Of a stretch of DNA of 64,000 bases, positions 24,862 to 34,804 are shown piece after piece. Below the pieces are notes generated by a model. It searched no databases, had not been told where the DNA came from, and worked only from the letters and a program-made list of their open reading frames with translations. The stretch spans positions 1-64,000 of the forward strand of contig JBEDNN010000010.1 in NCBI GenBank assembly GCA_041170585.1, given 5' to 3'. The stretch comes from JBDLSY01 sp041170585 (GTDB lineage Bacteria > Pseudomonadota > Gammaproteobacteria > Burkholderiales > Burkholderiaceae_C). The position numbers and the translations under genes were made by a program. Each line of letters begins with the position of its first letter. Positions within the stretch are counted from its first letter, which is position 1.

Positions 24862-27162
24862 ATGACCAATAGCATCAATTTAATCAAACACAACATTAAA
24901 CAAATAGTACTTATTTTAGTACTACTGTCAATCTCTCTTCTTACCCCTTTATCTACTTTTGCACAGTTAAACGTACCTAATGTTTTGTTAGATGTAACAA
25001 CATCTCGTTTAGATGCAAATCAAATCCAGTTAGTTTTTAAGTTAAAAAATCCGTGGTCGGCTTCAGTACCTTCTTTTTTATTGGCTAATCCCGCTCGTTT
25101 GGTTTTAGATTTGCCTAATACTACCAACGAATTTCTTAAAAGTAACATTAGCTTTGATATTTTTAACGAGCAACGGGCTGTCTTTTTGGCTCAATCAGGG
25201 GGCAAAACCCGAGCTGTTATTAATTTAAATCGTAACTTACCTTACAAAATTAATACACAAGGTAATAATATAATTGTGTTATTTACTCTGTCAAATAATA
25301 TTTCAACAGTATTACCTGTTGTTCAGCCACCACTAGTACAACCTGCTATTAATACGGTTAATTTAAATAAAAATATGCCTACTTCTTCCTCGCGTGAAGT
25401 TAAAAGCATAGATTTTCGTCGTTCTGAAGATGGTGCGGCACGCTTAATTGTTGATTTGTCCGATGGTTCTTCCGCAATGAATGTACGTTTGCAAGGTTCT
25501 TTTTTGGTGTTAGACATAGAATCTACTAAGCTACCAGACCGTTTACGTCGTAAACTTGATGTTGTTGACTTTGCTACACCAGTACAGCGTATAACCAGTG
25601 TTATGGATGGTTCAACAACCCGCATTACTCTAGATCCTAAAGGTGTTTTTGATTATTCTGCATATCAAGCCGATAATCGTATTGTCGTAGAGGTGCGTGC
25701 GGTTAAAGAAGATCCAAATAAATTAGTTCAAGGCGTTAAGTTTGGCTATAAGGGTGATAAATTAAGTTTAAATTTTCAAAATATTGAAGTGCGTAATTTA
25801 TTACAGGTATTTGCTGATTTTACCAATTTAAACATTGTTACCAGCGATACAGTACAAGGCACAATCACCTTGCGTTTAAAAGATGTACCTTGGGATCAAG
25901 CTTTAGATATTGTGATGCAATCTAAAAGTTTAGATAGCCGTAAAAATGGTAATGTTGTACTCATTGCACCGCGTGAAGAATTGTTAGCGAAAGAAAAATT
26001 GGAACTTGAACGAGTGAGTCAACTCGCAATTTTAGAACCATTACGATCCGAAGTGTTTCAGTTACAATATCAAAAGGCTGAAGATATTAAGAAAATGTTA
26101 AATGAGTCAAATGGTTCAAGCTCATCTGGTAACCAACAAATTATAACGCGATTTCTATCTCAACGCGGCAGTGTAAGTGCAGATACTAGAACAAATCAAG
26201 TTTTTGTAACTGATGTTAGTGGAAAATTAGATGAAGTAAAAAAACTTTTGTCTAAAATAGACATTCCAATTCGTCAAGTCATGATTGAAGCACGTATTGT
26301 TGAAGCAGATGACAGGTTTGGGCGTAATTTAGGCGTTAAGCTAGGCTTTAATGACGCTAAATCGACACAATACCGCACTATTGACGGTATTAAAGTACCT
26401 ATTTATGGTGCTGGGTCTAATATTTTGGGTACAGGATTGTACGGCACAGTAAGTGGTAATCAACAAGGGGCAATTGATTTATCAGCACAGACTACAGATT
26501 CCAGTGGCAGTGCGCTTGGTTTAGCAACACAAGCAAATGTTGCTAATAGCAATTTTATTAACTTACCCGCTGGTGGTTTAGGCGGTGTTAATCCTGCAAG
26601 TATTGCCTTGAGCTTGTTTGGTTCGGGTTTGACACGCTTTATTAATTTAGAAATTTCTGCTTTAGAAGCTGATAATAAAGGTAAAGTTATTTCTAGTCCT
26701 CGTGTCGTCACTTCCGACTCTATGAAAGCTACCATTGAGTCTGGAACAGAAATTCCGTATGTAGTAACTTCTAAAGACGGCACTACTACAACATTTAAAA
26801 AAGCAGTACTTAAGTTAGAGGTAACACCACAAATTACACCTGAAGGCAACGTCATTATGGATGTAGAAGTTAATAAAGATACACGGGGTGAAAATACAGG
26901 TGCATCAGGTTTTGCAATTGACACTAAACAAATTAAAACACAAGTCTTAGTTGAAAATGGTGGTACAGTAGTTATTGGCGGTGTGTATACACAAGAAGAA
27001 AGTACGCAGACTACTAAAGTACCTTTGTTAGGTGATTTACCTTTTGTCGGCAATTTATTTAGGAGTAATCAAAAAGTTAATAACCGCTCTGAATTATTGA
27101 TCTTTTTGACGCCGCGCGTTATTTTAAATAATAATCTAATAGATACTAATAAAAATCAGTAA
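24862..27162 (+). CDS. pilQ: Type IV pilus outer-membrane secretin PilQ
   Basis: Forms the outer-membrane gate through which the pilus passes. About 766 residues: a signal peptide ending near FAQ (about 40), two AMIN domains (about 45-140 and 180-280) that bind peptidoglycan, a secretin/TonB short N-terminal domain with NFQNIEVRNLLQVFADF, an N1 domain, and the secretin core. The core ends in VPLLGDLPFVGNLFRS and ELLIFLTPRVI. ATG 24862 with AGGAAG 7 bp upstream is preferred over a GTG at 24841. Last gene of the pil operon; a B element follows 26 bp after the stop. Confidence 0.95.
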   Translation: MTNSINLIKHNIKQIVLILVLLSISLLTPLSTFAQLNVPNVLLDVTTSRLDANQIQLVFKLKNPWSASVPSFLLANPARLVLDLPNTTNEFLKSNISFDIFNEQRAVFLAQSGGKTRAVINLNRNLPYKINTQGNNIIVLFTLSNNISTVLPVVQPPLVQPAINTVNLNKNMPTSSSREVKSIDFRRSEDGAARLIVDLSDGSSAMNVRLQGSFLVLDIESTKLPDRLRRKLDVVDFATPVQRITSVMDGSTTRITLDPKGVFDYSAYQADNRIVVEVRAVKEDPNKLVQGVKFGYKGDKLSLNFQNIEVRNLLQVFADFTNLNIVTSDTVQGTITLRLKDVPWDQALDIVMQSKSLDSRKNGNVVLIAPREELLAKEKLELERVSQLAILEPLRSEVFQLQYQKAEDIKKMLNESNGSSSSGNQQIITRFLSQRGSVSADTRTNQVFVTDVSGKLDEVKKLLSKIDIPIRQVMIEARIVEADDRFGRNLGVKLGFNDAKSTQYRTIDGIKVPIYGAGSNILGTGLYGTVSGNQQGAIDLSAQTTDSSGSALGLATQANVANSNFINLPAGGLGGVNPASIALSLFGSGLTRFINLEISALEADNKGKVISSPRVVTSDSMKATIESGTEIPYVVTSKDGTTTTFKKAVLKLEVTPQITPEGNVIMDVEVNKDTRGENTGASGFAIDTKQIKTQVLVENGGTVVIGGVYTQEESTQTTKVPLLGDLPFVGNLFRSNQKVNNRSELLIFLTPRVILNNNLIDTNKNQ

Positions 27163-27188
27163 ACCCAGTAAACTAATAAACAATTAAG

Positions 27189-27302
27189 GGTAATGTTAAA
27201 TTTTAACTTTTATAATATTTATACTGGTGAGGTAGCCTGTTTATTTTACTGGTTACTTCTTAATTATTAAATTTCTTGTATCAGTGCTATTTGAACATTA
27301 CC
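27189..27302 (+). repeat. MITE-like element B, copy 2
   Basis: A 114-bp copy with ends GGTAATGTTAAAT and TTTGAACATTACC, flanked by the perfect 8-bp direct repeat CAATTAAG (27181-27188 and 27303-27310). It lies between pilQ and the Ig-like lipoprotein gene. Confidence 0.92.
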
Positions 27303-27409
27303 CAATTAAGTAAATAAGTAAGTAAATAAGTAAACAGATAAATAAACAGATAAATAAACAGATACACTTATTTAAGTATATCTCTAAATTTTTTAATCAG
27401 GATATTGAT

Positions 27410-29461
27410 ATGAATCATTTAAAATCAAATAAATTAAACGCATTAAAAGTATTAGTACTAACCAGCTGTTTTGTAATTTTGTCATCGTGTGGCGGTGGTT
27501 CTGGTGGTGTTGGTAGTACACTTACCACTCAATCACCCTCTGTATCTGTCGCGACACTTCCAACTTTATCATTGAGTGCTTATTCTGATTCAGCAAATAA
27601 TGTTCGTAAAATGGTAGCAGGCTCTTCAATTACAGCCACAGTTATTTTGAAGGATACCAAAGGCCTAACCGTACCTAATACCTTAGTCGAGTTTAAGTTG
27701 ATTAACGGTACAAATTTAATAACTATGATGCCTACCAGTGGTAAAGCTTTAACGGATAGTACTGGTACAGCTAAAATAGTTGTTACTACTGATTCATTAG
27801 CGCCTGCTGATACTTTTGGAATTACTGCCTCGGCAACTGTCGATAAACTGCCACTTATTTCAGAACCGACATGGCTAGTTGAAATTTCGCCAGCTAAACC
27901 AGTCTTAGGTACACCTACCTTGGCAAGTAACTTAGTTGCACCATTACCATCAAATAGTATTGCTAGTATAAAAATACCTGTGACTATTTTAGATTCAATT
28001 ACTCAAAAAATAATACCGTTGAAATCATTACCTTCTAGTTCTATACAAGCATCATCAACCTGTTCTTTACAAACACCGCCTTTAGCTAGCTTAGATATTA
28101 TTGGTGTTACTGATGGGATTGCAACCATTAATTATAAAAATTTAGGCTGTACTACAAGCCCAGATATAGTCCGTGTATCTATGTCAGGTGTAGCCGAGTC
28201 GGTCACTATTTCTATACCAGTCGCTTCGGCTGCGGTGTCTGAGCTGCGGTATATTTCGGCAACGCCTTCTACTGCTTTGGTTATTAAGGGTGCTGGTGGT
28301 GTAGGTCGTCAAGAGTCTGGAACAGTCACGTTTAAATTGATTAATAGTTCAGGAAATCCTGTTCCTGATGCAATAGTAAATTTTGAGGCAAGTACAATTG
28401 CTGGTGGTATTACAGTAAACCCTTCTATAGGTAAAACTGATATTCAAGGTCAGGTCAGTACAACCGTTAATTCAGGTTATTTGCCAACACCGATCAGTAT
28501 TTTAGCAACTGCAGTAGATCCAAAAACAGGTGATGTATTTACCTCAGCCTCGAGTTTATTGTCTATTTCAGCAGGGCCTGCAGAGCAAAAATCAATTTCA
28601 ATGTCCTTTGACGCTAATAACATTAGAGGTGATGATTACGATGGTAATATTGCCAATGTAACTCTTAGATTAGCTGATAATTGGGGTAATGGTGTTACAG
28701 ATGGTACAGTAATTAATATGATTACTGAAGGTGGTAAAGTAGCCTCTGCCGATGGTAGCGGTAGCTGTATTACCAGTAACAGTGTATGCAAAATGACATT
28801 AACAACACAAAACTTTAGACCAATTGACAGACGTATTTCTGTTGTTGCTTTCGCTAAGGGTATAGAAGGCTTCGATGATTCTAACAAAAATGGCTTGTTT
28901 GATTCTGGTGAGTTCTGTGGTCATCTGGGTAGTCCATTTATTGATAATAACGAAAATGGCGTTCACGATGCTGGCGAACTACTAATCCCTAATATTTTCC
29001 CAAGTGGCAATGCTAACAATACCTATACGCCGCCTAAAGCTTATTTGGCTTGTGCCGTTAGAAATCCAACGTATGTCTATGCTAAAAGTGTAGTAATTTT
29101 TAGCGGTAAACCAACCGCAATCATACCTACATCAACTATACCTACCACGTTTAATAATAGCTGTTCGCCTGTAGTGATTAGTTTTACAGTTGTTGATAGA
29201 AATAATAATCCTATTGCTGCAGGCAGTACTATTACCATAGACGATGCTCTTAATATAAAATCAGGGACTGTTAAGCCTTCTGTTGTTCCTAGTACCACAG
29301 AACCTTCAAAACATTATGTTGTCATCTCGCCTGATGACAGTGTCTGTAAGCCACTTAAAGATGACAAAGGTGCTATATTACCGCCCTCGGTGGCTAGTTT
29401 TAGTATTACAGCTACTTCAGGTGTAGATTCAATTAGTTTACCAGTATCTATTTCAAAATAA
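27410..29461 (+). CDS. Ig-like (Big_1-type) surface lipoprotein with calcium-binding loops
   Basis: A 683-residue lipoprotein. The lipobox VILSSC puts the lipidated Cys near residue 27, followed by a Gly-rich linker. It contains at least two bacterial Ig-like Big_1/invasin-type repeats, with signatures such as VPNTLVEFKLINGT..GKALTDSTGTAKIVV and VPDAIVNFEAS..GKTDIQGQVSTTV. Around residues 490-525 are two EF-hand-like loops, DSNKNGLFDSGE and DNNENGVHDAGE. It lies between pilQ and aroK, 6 bp before aroK. It could be an outer-membrane adhesin or pilus-associated protein; the exact role is unknown. Length and repeats suggest export to the surface. Confidence 0.8.
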   Translation: MNHLKSNKLNALKVLVLTSCFVILSSCGGGSGGVGSTLTTQSPSVSVATLPTLSLSAYSDSANNVRKMVAGSSITATVILKDTKGLTVPNTLVEFKLINGTNLITMMPTSGKALTDSTGTAKIVVTTDSLAPADTFGITASATVDKLPLISEPTWLVEISPAKPVLGTPTLASNLVAPLPSNSIASIKIPVTILDSITQKIIPLKSLPSSSIQASSTCSLQTPPLASLDIIGVTDGIATINYKNLGCTTSPDIVRVSMSGVAESVTISIPVASAAVSELRYISATPSTALVIKGAGGVGRQESGTVTFKLINSSGNPVPDAIVNFEASTIAGGITVNPSIGKTDIQGQVSTTVNSGYLPTPISILATAVDPKTGDVFTSASSLLSISAGPAEQKSISMSFDANNIRGDDYDGNIANVTLRLADNWGNGVTDGTVINMITEGGKVASADGSGSCITSNSVCKMTLTTQNFRPIDRRISVVAFAKGIEGFDDSNKNGLFDSGEFCGHLGSPFIDNNENGVHDAGELLIPNIFPSGNANNTYTPPKAYLACAVRNPTYVYAKSVVIFSGKPTAIIPTSTIPTTFNNSCSPVVISFTVVDRNNNPIAAGSTITIDDALNIKSGTVKPSVVPSTTEPSKHYVVISPDDSVCKPLKDDKGAILPPSVASFSITATSGVDSISLPVSISK

Positions 29462-29467
29462 TAATCT

Positions 29468-29986
29468 ATGCAAATCTTTCTAATCGGTCTGATGGGGGCT
29501 GGTAAAACAACAGTAGGTAAATTGTTGGCTACCCGCTTACAGTATGACTGGTTAGATTCTGATAAAGTTTTAGAGCATAGATGTGGTGTTAGTGTTAATG
29601 AGATATTTCAGCGTGAAGGCGAGATAAATTTTCGTGAGCGTGAGCATAATTTACTTGATGAACTCACTCAAAAACCAAATTTAATTTTATCTACTGGTGG
29701 TGGCATCATTTTACGAGAAGATAATTGTTTGATGCTTTCTACACGCGGAACAGTCGTTTACTTAAAAGCTAGCCCACATGAGTTATGGTTACGTACACGA
29801 TACGATAAGAGTCGCCCTTTATTACAAGGTGATAATCCAAGAAAAAAGATGCTTGATTTATACGGTATTCGTCACCCGTTATACCAAAAAATTGCTCATA
29901 TAACTGTTTGCACAGGTAAGCCCAGTGTACGTGAAGTCGTAGATGAAGTACAAACTGCTGTGGAAAAATTAGCCCTGTTATCTTGA
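29468..29986 (+). CDS. aroK: Shikimate kinase
   Basis: Phosphorylates shikimate at the 3-hydroxyl in aromatic amino acid synthesis. The 172-residue P-loop protein has LMGAGKTTVGKLLA at about 8-21, LDSDKVLEHRCGVSVNEIF for shikimate binding, FREREHNLL, STGGGIIL and the lid region TRYDKSRPLLQ. The start is 6 bp after the lipoprotein stop and the gene is followed by aroB after 27 bp, the standard aroKB pair downstream of pilQ. Confidence 0.95.
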   Translation: MQIFLIGLMGAGKTTVGKLLATRLQYDWLDSDKVLEHRCGVSVNEIFQREGEINFREREHNLLDELTQKPNLILSTGGGIILREDNCLMLSTRGTVVYLKASPHELWLRTRYDKSRPLLQGDNPRKKMLDLYGIRHPLYQKIAHITVCTGKPSVREVVDEVQTAVEKLALLS

Positions 29987-30013
29987 AATATTTTTAAATA
30001 AAAATAAATATTT

Positions 30014-31105
30014 ATGAAAATAGTTAAAGTGAGTCTATTAGCCCGTACTTATCCCATTTACATTGGTGATGGTGCATTCAACTGCTTTAGCCACTTAGAG
30101 GTACTTAAAAAAGCATCTAATTTGGTTATTATTACTAATCATACGGTACAAGATTTATACCTTGAACGCGTGGTTCAGTTAGTGCAACCGTTAAGTAGAC
30201 CCTTTATTGTTGTCGTTTTACCCGATGGTGAAGTCTATAAAAATGCAGAACAACTAGATACTATTCACACCTCTATGTTGCAAGCCCATTGCGATCGTAA
30301 AGCAGTCATTATTGCTTTAGGTGGTGGCGTCATTGGTGATATTGCTGGTTATGCTGCAGCAAGCTATATGCGTGGAATAGCATTTATACAAGTACCGACT
30401 ACACTATTGGCACAAGTTGATTCCTCTGTGGGCGGAAAAACAGCGATTAATCACCCCTTAGGTAAAAATATGATTGGAGCTTTTTACCAGCCCCAAGCTG
30501 TTTTAGCCGATTCATCTGTGCTATCAACTTTACCACCACGCGAAATATCGGCAGGTTTAGCAGAAATAATTAAATATGGTTGCATGGCAGATGTCGCCTT
30601 TTTTGATTGGTTGGCAGACAACATCAGCGGTTTAAAAAATTTAGATGTAGACACTATTGCTTATGCAGTACAACGTTCTTGTGAATTAAAAGCAAGTATT
30701 GTCGCTAAAGATGAAACAGAATCAAGTAATATCAATATTCGTGCGTTACTTAACTTTGGCCATACTTTTGGCCATGCGTTTGAAACTGTATTAGGTTATG
30801 GTGTATGGTTGCACGGTGAAGCAGTCGCTTACGGTATGGTATGTGCTGCTATGCTGTCTTATGAACTAGGCTTTTTATGTTTATCCGATGTCAATCGAAT
30901 TGTTAATTTATTAGCCGCAGCAAATTTACCAGTGAATTGGCCAAATGGTGTTTCACAAAATGCCATTATTGCAGCAATGAAAATTGATAAAAAAGCAGAG
31001 CAGGGTGTACTTAAATTTATCATATTAGACTGTATTGGTCAGGCACATATTCATGATGTTGATGAAGCAGTACTGTTTATTGTGATGAATAAATTGCAGA
31101 CATAA
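30014..31105 (+). CDS. aroB: 3-dehydroquinate synthase
   Basis: NAD- and metal-dependent conversion of DAHP to 3-dehydroquinate, the second step of the shikimate pathway. The 363-residue protein has GGGVIGDIAGYAAASYMRGI and VPTTLLAQVDSSVGGKTAIN, with metal ligands in GLAEIIKYG, NFGHTFGHAFE and LHGEAVAYGM. Full family length. It probably shares transcription with aroK. Confidence 0.96.
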   Translation: MKIVKVSLLARTYPIYIGDGAFNCFSHLEVLKKASNLVIITNHTVQDLYLERVVQLVQPLSRPFIVVVLPDGEVYKNAEQLDTIHTSMLQAHCDRKAVIIALGGGVIGDIAGYAAASYMRGIAFIQVPTTLLAQVDSSVGGKTAINHPLGKNMIGAFYQPQAVLADSSVLSTLPPREISAGLAEIIKYGCMADVAFFDWLADNISGLKNLDVDTIAYAVQRSCELKASIVAKDETESSNINIRALLNFGHTFGHAFETVLGYGVWLHGEAVAYGMVCAAMLSYELGFLCLSDVNRIVNLLAAANLPVNWPNGVSQNAIIAAMKIDKKAEQGVLKFIILDCIGQAHIHDVDEAVLFIVMNKLQT

Positions 31106-31182
31106 CTATTATATAAAAAATTACACATTTACACATTATTACATAAAATTACATAACATTAAATAATTAATCTGATGTATTT

Positions 31183-33675
31183 ATGTTGAGCCGCAGTTCA
31201 GTACGCAGTTCAGTAGCTAGTAGCTTAGAACATAAACTCAAACGTTATGTTAAAGGTGAAGTACTATTTGATTTACCTAGCCGTGCGCGATATTCAGGCT
31301 TACATCAAATCCAATCTATAGGCATTGTAATACCACGCAATGAATCCGATGTGTTTATGGCAATTGAAATTGCCAAAGACTATGCAGTTTCTATTTTTGT
31401 AAGAGGGGCTGGTACAAGTATTTCAGCGAATGGTTTAGCCTTAGTAATAGATACCTCATGTTATTTAACGGCATTGTTAAAAGTAGATGTCCCCAATTTA
31501 ACTGCGGTAGTTCAGCCTGGTATTACCCTAGATGCCCTTAACCATCAGCTTAAAGCGTTTGGATTGTGGTTTCCAATGCAAATTATAACGGGCGGTCAAG
31601 CGACTATAGGGGGTATGGCGGGCAATAATGTGTCTAATCAGTATCGTTTGGATTATGGTGATATGGTGCATAATGTACTAGGTATTGATGCCATTTTGTC
31701 TGATGGTACCGAGGCTTATATGGGCAACTTTGGTTTAAATGCCCAGCCATTAACTACCGTTAGAATGCGTCAATTAGTTAGTCAGTTATTTAGTTTAACA
31801 ACACAACATCGCCAACTTATTAATGATAATGCCTTTTCAATCATTAATACCGATATAGTTAATTACAATTTAGGTATATTTAGTGATTGTTTGCCTACGT
31901 CAGTTCGTCCTTACACCACAGATGGAAGCGTTAATTTAGCACATTTATTGGTGGGTAGCCAAGGTACTTTGGCTTATTTTAAGCGGCTACATTTAAAATT
32001 AGTTTATTTACCTAAAGATTTATCTAATAAAGACTTACCTAATAAAGATTTATCTAAGAATATAACTGAAGAATTATTGAATACCAATTCAGATAAGTGT
32101 AGTTATATTTCACTACCCATTTCATCACAATCAAATTCACATAATAATACGTCTGAATGGGCGGTCTTATTAAAGCAAGTTAAATATGCCTTTGACCCTG
32201 ATGGGCGTATGTGGTCTAAACCTATTGCCCAATCAATAATTACTAATAAGCTTTCATCAAACGATAAATCAAACAACAATATTAATTCTTTGGGTTTTTT
32301 ACCTAATTATCTAAGCCATGCGATTAACCAATGTGATAACGCAGGGGCTTGTCGAACCACGCAAGTAAATATTGCTTGCCCTAGTTACTTAGTCACTCAC
32401 CAAGAAAAACATTCCACACGTGGTCGCGTTAATACTATACGTTTTATTTTAAATACTGATAATTTAAATCACAGCTTAAAGTCTAATTTAAAAAGTATCA
32501 CTACAACAAAAAATCCATTGTCTAGCCCGATTTTAAATGATGCGATGACATTATGTGTCGGTTGTAAGGCTTGTAAACAACATTGCCCAGCGTCTATTGA
32601 TATAAGCGCAGTTAAATCGCTGATGTTGGTGGCACAGCGTGATGAGCGGATTCATTTAGGGCAACATACTTTAAAACACCGTTTACGTGAATACTTAGTG
32701 AGTGAGTTACCTTATTATGTGCCGCGATTAAAAAAAATACGCTGGCTAATAAATACAAGAGTAGTACACCGTTGCGTTACAGCTTTATTGGGTTACGCAA
32801 ATTTAACACAAGGACGCAGCCTACCAAAATTATCCAAAGTATTATTAAAAACGTCTGCTATCAATATAAACAATAGTAAATATATTGATAATAATGTTGA
32901 TAATAATGTTGATAATAATGTTGATAGTAAAACAGTTATTCTGTGGGTAGATACATTTAACAATGCGTTTGAAACTGCTAATATACAGTCGGCTTATACT
33001 GTGTTGTCGGCTGCTGGATACCAAGTGTATACAACTGACGTATTGAGTTTAAATAGGTCATTGTGTTGTGGTCGCAGCCAGTTAGTAGTGGGCAATATAA
33101 ATGCAGCAAGAAAATCTGCCAGTATGATGATTGCTGCAGTACTCCCTTTTATTGAGCAAGGGGCCACTTTAGTTGGGCTAGAACCCGCTTGTTTACTCAT
33201 GGCACACGATGAATGGTTGTCTATGGGCTTAGGTGAATCTGCACACTATATAAAAAATAACGCTTTATTGTTTGAAAATTTTTTGGTACGAGAAGTATCT
33301 ACAGGGCGTTTAAATTTAAAGCAACTCAACTTACAATCATTGCCTTATAAAACAGCGTTAATCCATGGCCATTGTCATCAAAAAGCATTGAACATGATGA
33401 GTGCGGTTACTCAAGTATTGAGTTGGATTCCTAACTTGGAAGTCAATACCATTCAATCGGCTTGTTGTGGTATGGTAGGTAATTTTGGTTATGAAGCAAA
33501 AACGTTTGAAACCAGTATGGCAATGGTACGTTTAAATGTATTGCCTGCAATACAGGCATCAGACAATAAAACGCTGATTGTTGCCAATGGATTCAGTTGC
33601 CGTCATCAAATTAAAGATGCAACGCAACGCCAAGCACTGCATATTGCCCGTGTTTTAGAGATGGCGATTAAATAA
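31183..33675 (+). CDS. FAD/Fe-S oxidoreductase of the YdiJ/GlcD-GlcF type lacking the FAD-oxidase C-terminal core
   Basis: Domains in order: an FAD-binding (VAO/PP-loop) domain at about 40-280 with FVRGAGTSISANGLAL and GGQATIGGMAGNNVSNQYRL; a short Asn/Ser-rich linker; Fe-S ligands in QCDNAGACR..ACP (384-399) and CVGCKACKQHCP (458-469); and two CCG cysteine domains (SLCCGRSQ and SACCGMVGNFGYE). Family members of about 1000 residues oxidise D-2-hydroxy acids such as D-2-hydroxyglutarate or D-lactate. Here about 50 residues join VYLPKD (279) to VKYAFDPDGRMW (333), where relatives have a roughly 240-residue FAD-oxidase C domain with substrate-binding residues. The protein is 830 residues. It is either inactive, altered in substrate, or works with another subunit. 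Confidence 0.8.
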   Translation: MLSRSSVRSSVASSLEHKLKRYVKGEVLFDLPSRARYSGLHQIQSIGIVIPRNESDVFMAIEIAKDYAVSIFVRGAGTSISANGLALVIDTSCYLTALLKVDVPNLTAVVQPGITLDALNHQLKAFGLWFPMQIITGGQATIGGMAGNNVSNQYRLDYGDMVHNVLGIDAILSDGTEAYMGNFGLNAQPLTTVRMRQLVSQLFSLTTQHRQLINDNAFSIINTDIVNYNLGIFSDCLPTSVRPYTTDGSVNLAHLLVGSQGTLAYFKRLHLKLVYLPKDLSNKDLPNKDLSKNITEELLNTNSDKCSYISLPISSQSNSHNNTSEWAVLLKQVKYAFDPDGRMWSKPIAQSIITNKLSSNDKSNNNINSLGFLPNYLSHAINQCDNAGACRTTQVNIACPSYLVTHQEKHSTRGRVNTIRFILNTDNLNHSLKSNLKSITTTKNPLSSPILNDAMTLCVGCKACKQHCPASIDISAVKSLMLVAQRDERIHLGQHTLKHRLREYLVSELPYYVPRLKKIRWLINTRVVHRCVTALLGYANLTQGRSLPKLSKVLLKTSAININNSKYIDNNVDNNVDNNVDSKTVILWVDTFNNAFETANIQSAYTVLSAAGYQVYTTDVLSLNRSLCCGRSQLVVGNINAARKSASMMIAAVLPFIEQGATLVGLEPACLLMAHDEWLSMGLGESAHYIKNNALLFENFLVREVSTGRLNLKQLNLQSLPYKTALIHGHCHQKALNMMSAVTQVLSWIPNLEVNTIQSACCGMVGNFGYEAKTFETSMAMVRLNVLPAIQASDNKTLIVANGFSCRHQIKDATQRQALHIARVLEMAIK
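32878..32932 (+). repeat. In-frame 12-bp tandem repeat in the FAD/Fe-S oxidoreductase
   Basis: Three copies of GATAATAATGTT giving repeated Asp-Asn-Asn-Val. A second coding repeat at about 32015-32065 gives SNKDLPNKDLSK. Confidence 0.9.
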
Positions 33676-33857
33676 CATAATCACTTTATCTATAATTTTC
33701 TTTATCTATAGTTTTATTTATTTCTCACTTATACTTCACTTATATTTAAACACTATTAGTATTAATTTGAGTTAATTAAGCAATCTAAAAAGCAACCTAA
33801 ATAATCAAAAAAATAATAATAAATAAATAATAAATAATAAATAATAAATATATTTTT

Positions 33858-34643
33858 ATGGTAACAACTTATTTGCCCGAGAAAACCCATATTCAAACGC
33901 ATGTTCATAACTGTGTGATGCACATTAAAATTGCACGTTTAAATAAAAAAAATGCCTTAACGCACACAATGTATCAGCAATTAGTTGAGGTGATTGACGC
34001 AGCAGTGCAAGATTTGACAATTTGTAGTATTTTACTTTACGGTGAAACAACTATTTTTACAGCAGGGAATGACCTTGAATTATTTTTAAATACGCCGTCT
34101 ACGGAAAGCCAAACGTCTATTTTTCAATTTATGCGAACATTTTCATATTGTCCTAAGCCAATTGTTGTAGCAGTTAATGGCCCAGCAATCGGCATCGGTG
34201 CTACTTTATTGTTACATGCTGATTTAGTTTATATGGCTGATGATACTTATTTATCAATGCCTTTTGTTACTCTAGGCGTGTGTGCAGAGTTTGCTAGTAG
34301 TGTGTTATTGCCTGCTTTATGCGGTATGGCAAAAGCATCAGAAATATTATTATTAGGTGAAAATATCACTGCAAAGCAAGCATATGATTTAGGTATTGTG
34401 ACTCAAATATTACCAGCCAACGACGTACTAATACATGCAACATATAAAGCAGAGCAGTTTGCTTACTACTCACCCGATGCAGTACAAACAAGCAAACAGT
34501 TAATACGTAACCCAAAAAAAGCTGCAATTGATGCCGCGATAACCCGCGAGGCAACGCAATTTAATCGCTTACTAAATAGTCCAGACGCAAAAAAGGCTAT
34601 AGCAGCTTTTATACAAAAGCGTAAAATAAATTTTTTTGAGTAA
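33858..34643 (+). CDS. Enoyl-CoA hydratase/isomerase family protein
   Basis: A crotonase-fold protein of 261 residues. The oxyanion-hole segments are FTAGNDLELFLN (about 70) and AVNGPAIGIGATLLLHADLVYM (about 112-133), with LSMPFVTLGVCAEFASSVLLP next. The second catalytic Glu found in true hydratases is not obvious, so an isomerase or other crotonase activity is equally possible. It is monocistronic and preceded by an AT-rich region with AAATAATAA-type repeats. A MITE-like A element follows 9 bp after the stop. Confidence 0.82.
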   Translation: MVTTYLPEKTHIQTHVHNCVMHIKIARLNKKNALTHTMYQQLVEVIDAAVQDLTICSILLYGETTIFTAGNDLELFLNTPSTESQTSIFQFMRTFSYCPKPIVVAVNGPAIGIGATLLLHADLVYMADDTYLSMPFVTLGVCAEFASSVLLPALCGMAKASEILLLGENITAKQAYDLGIVTQILPANDVLIHATYKAEQFAYYSPDAVQTSKQLIRNPKKAAIDAAITREATQFNRLLNSPDAKKAIAAFIQKRKINFFE

Positions 34644-34652
34644 AGATAATTT

Positions 34653-34761
34653 GGCATTGCTACTTTAATATGGTTAAGTCGTATATTTATAATAATTTCT
34701 TAGCAAAAATAAGGCTTATTTTAGATAAAAAATACAAAAACTATTTTTAAGTAGCAATACC
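34653..34761 (+). repeat. MITE-like element A, copy 3
   Basis: A 109-bp copy with ends GGCATTGCTACTT and AAGTAGCAATACC and perfect 8-bp direct repeats GATAATTT on both sides (34645-34652 and 34762-34769). It sits in the gap between the convergent enoyl-CoA hydratase and YhdP-like genes. It is the cleanest copy of family A here. Confidence 0.93.
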
Positions 34762-34804
34762 GATAATTTAAATATATAAATACATATATACATACGTAAT
34801 TATA

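Noticed and set aside
26460..27053. 197-codon frame antisense to pilQ
   Set aside because: Lies entirely over the secretin core, whose protein sequence is conserved; Val/Ser/Pro composition is typical of a mirror frame.
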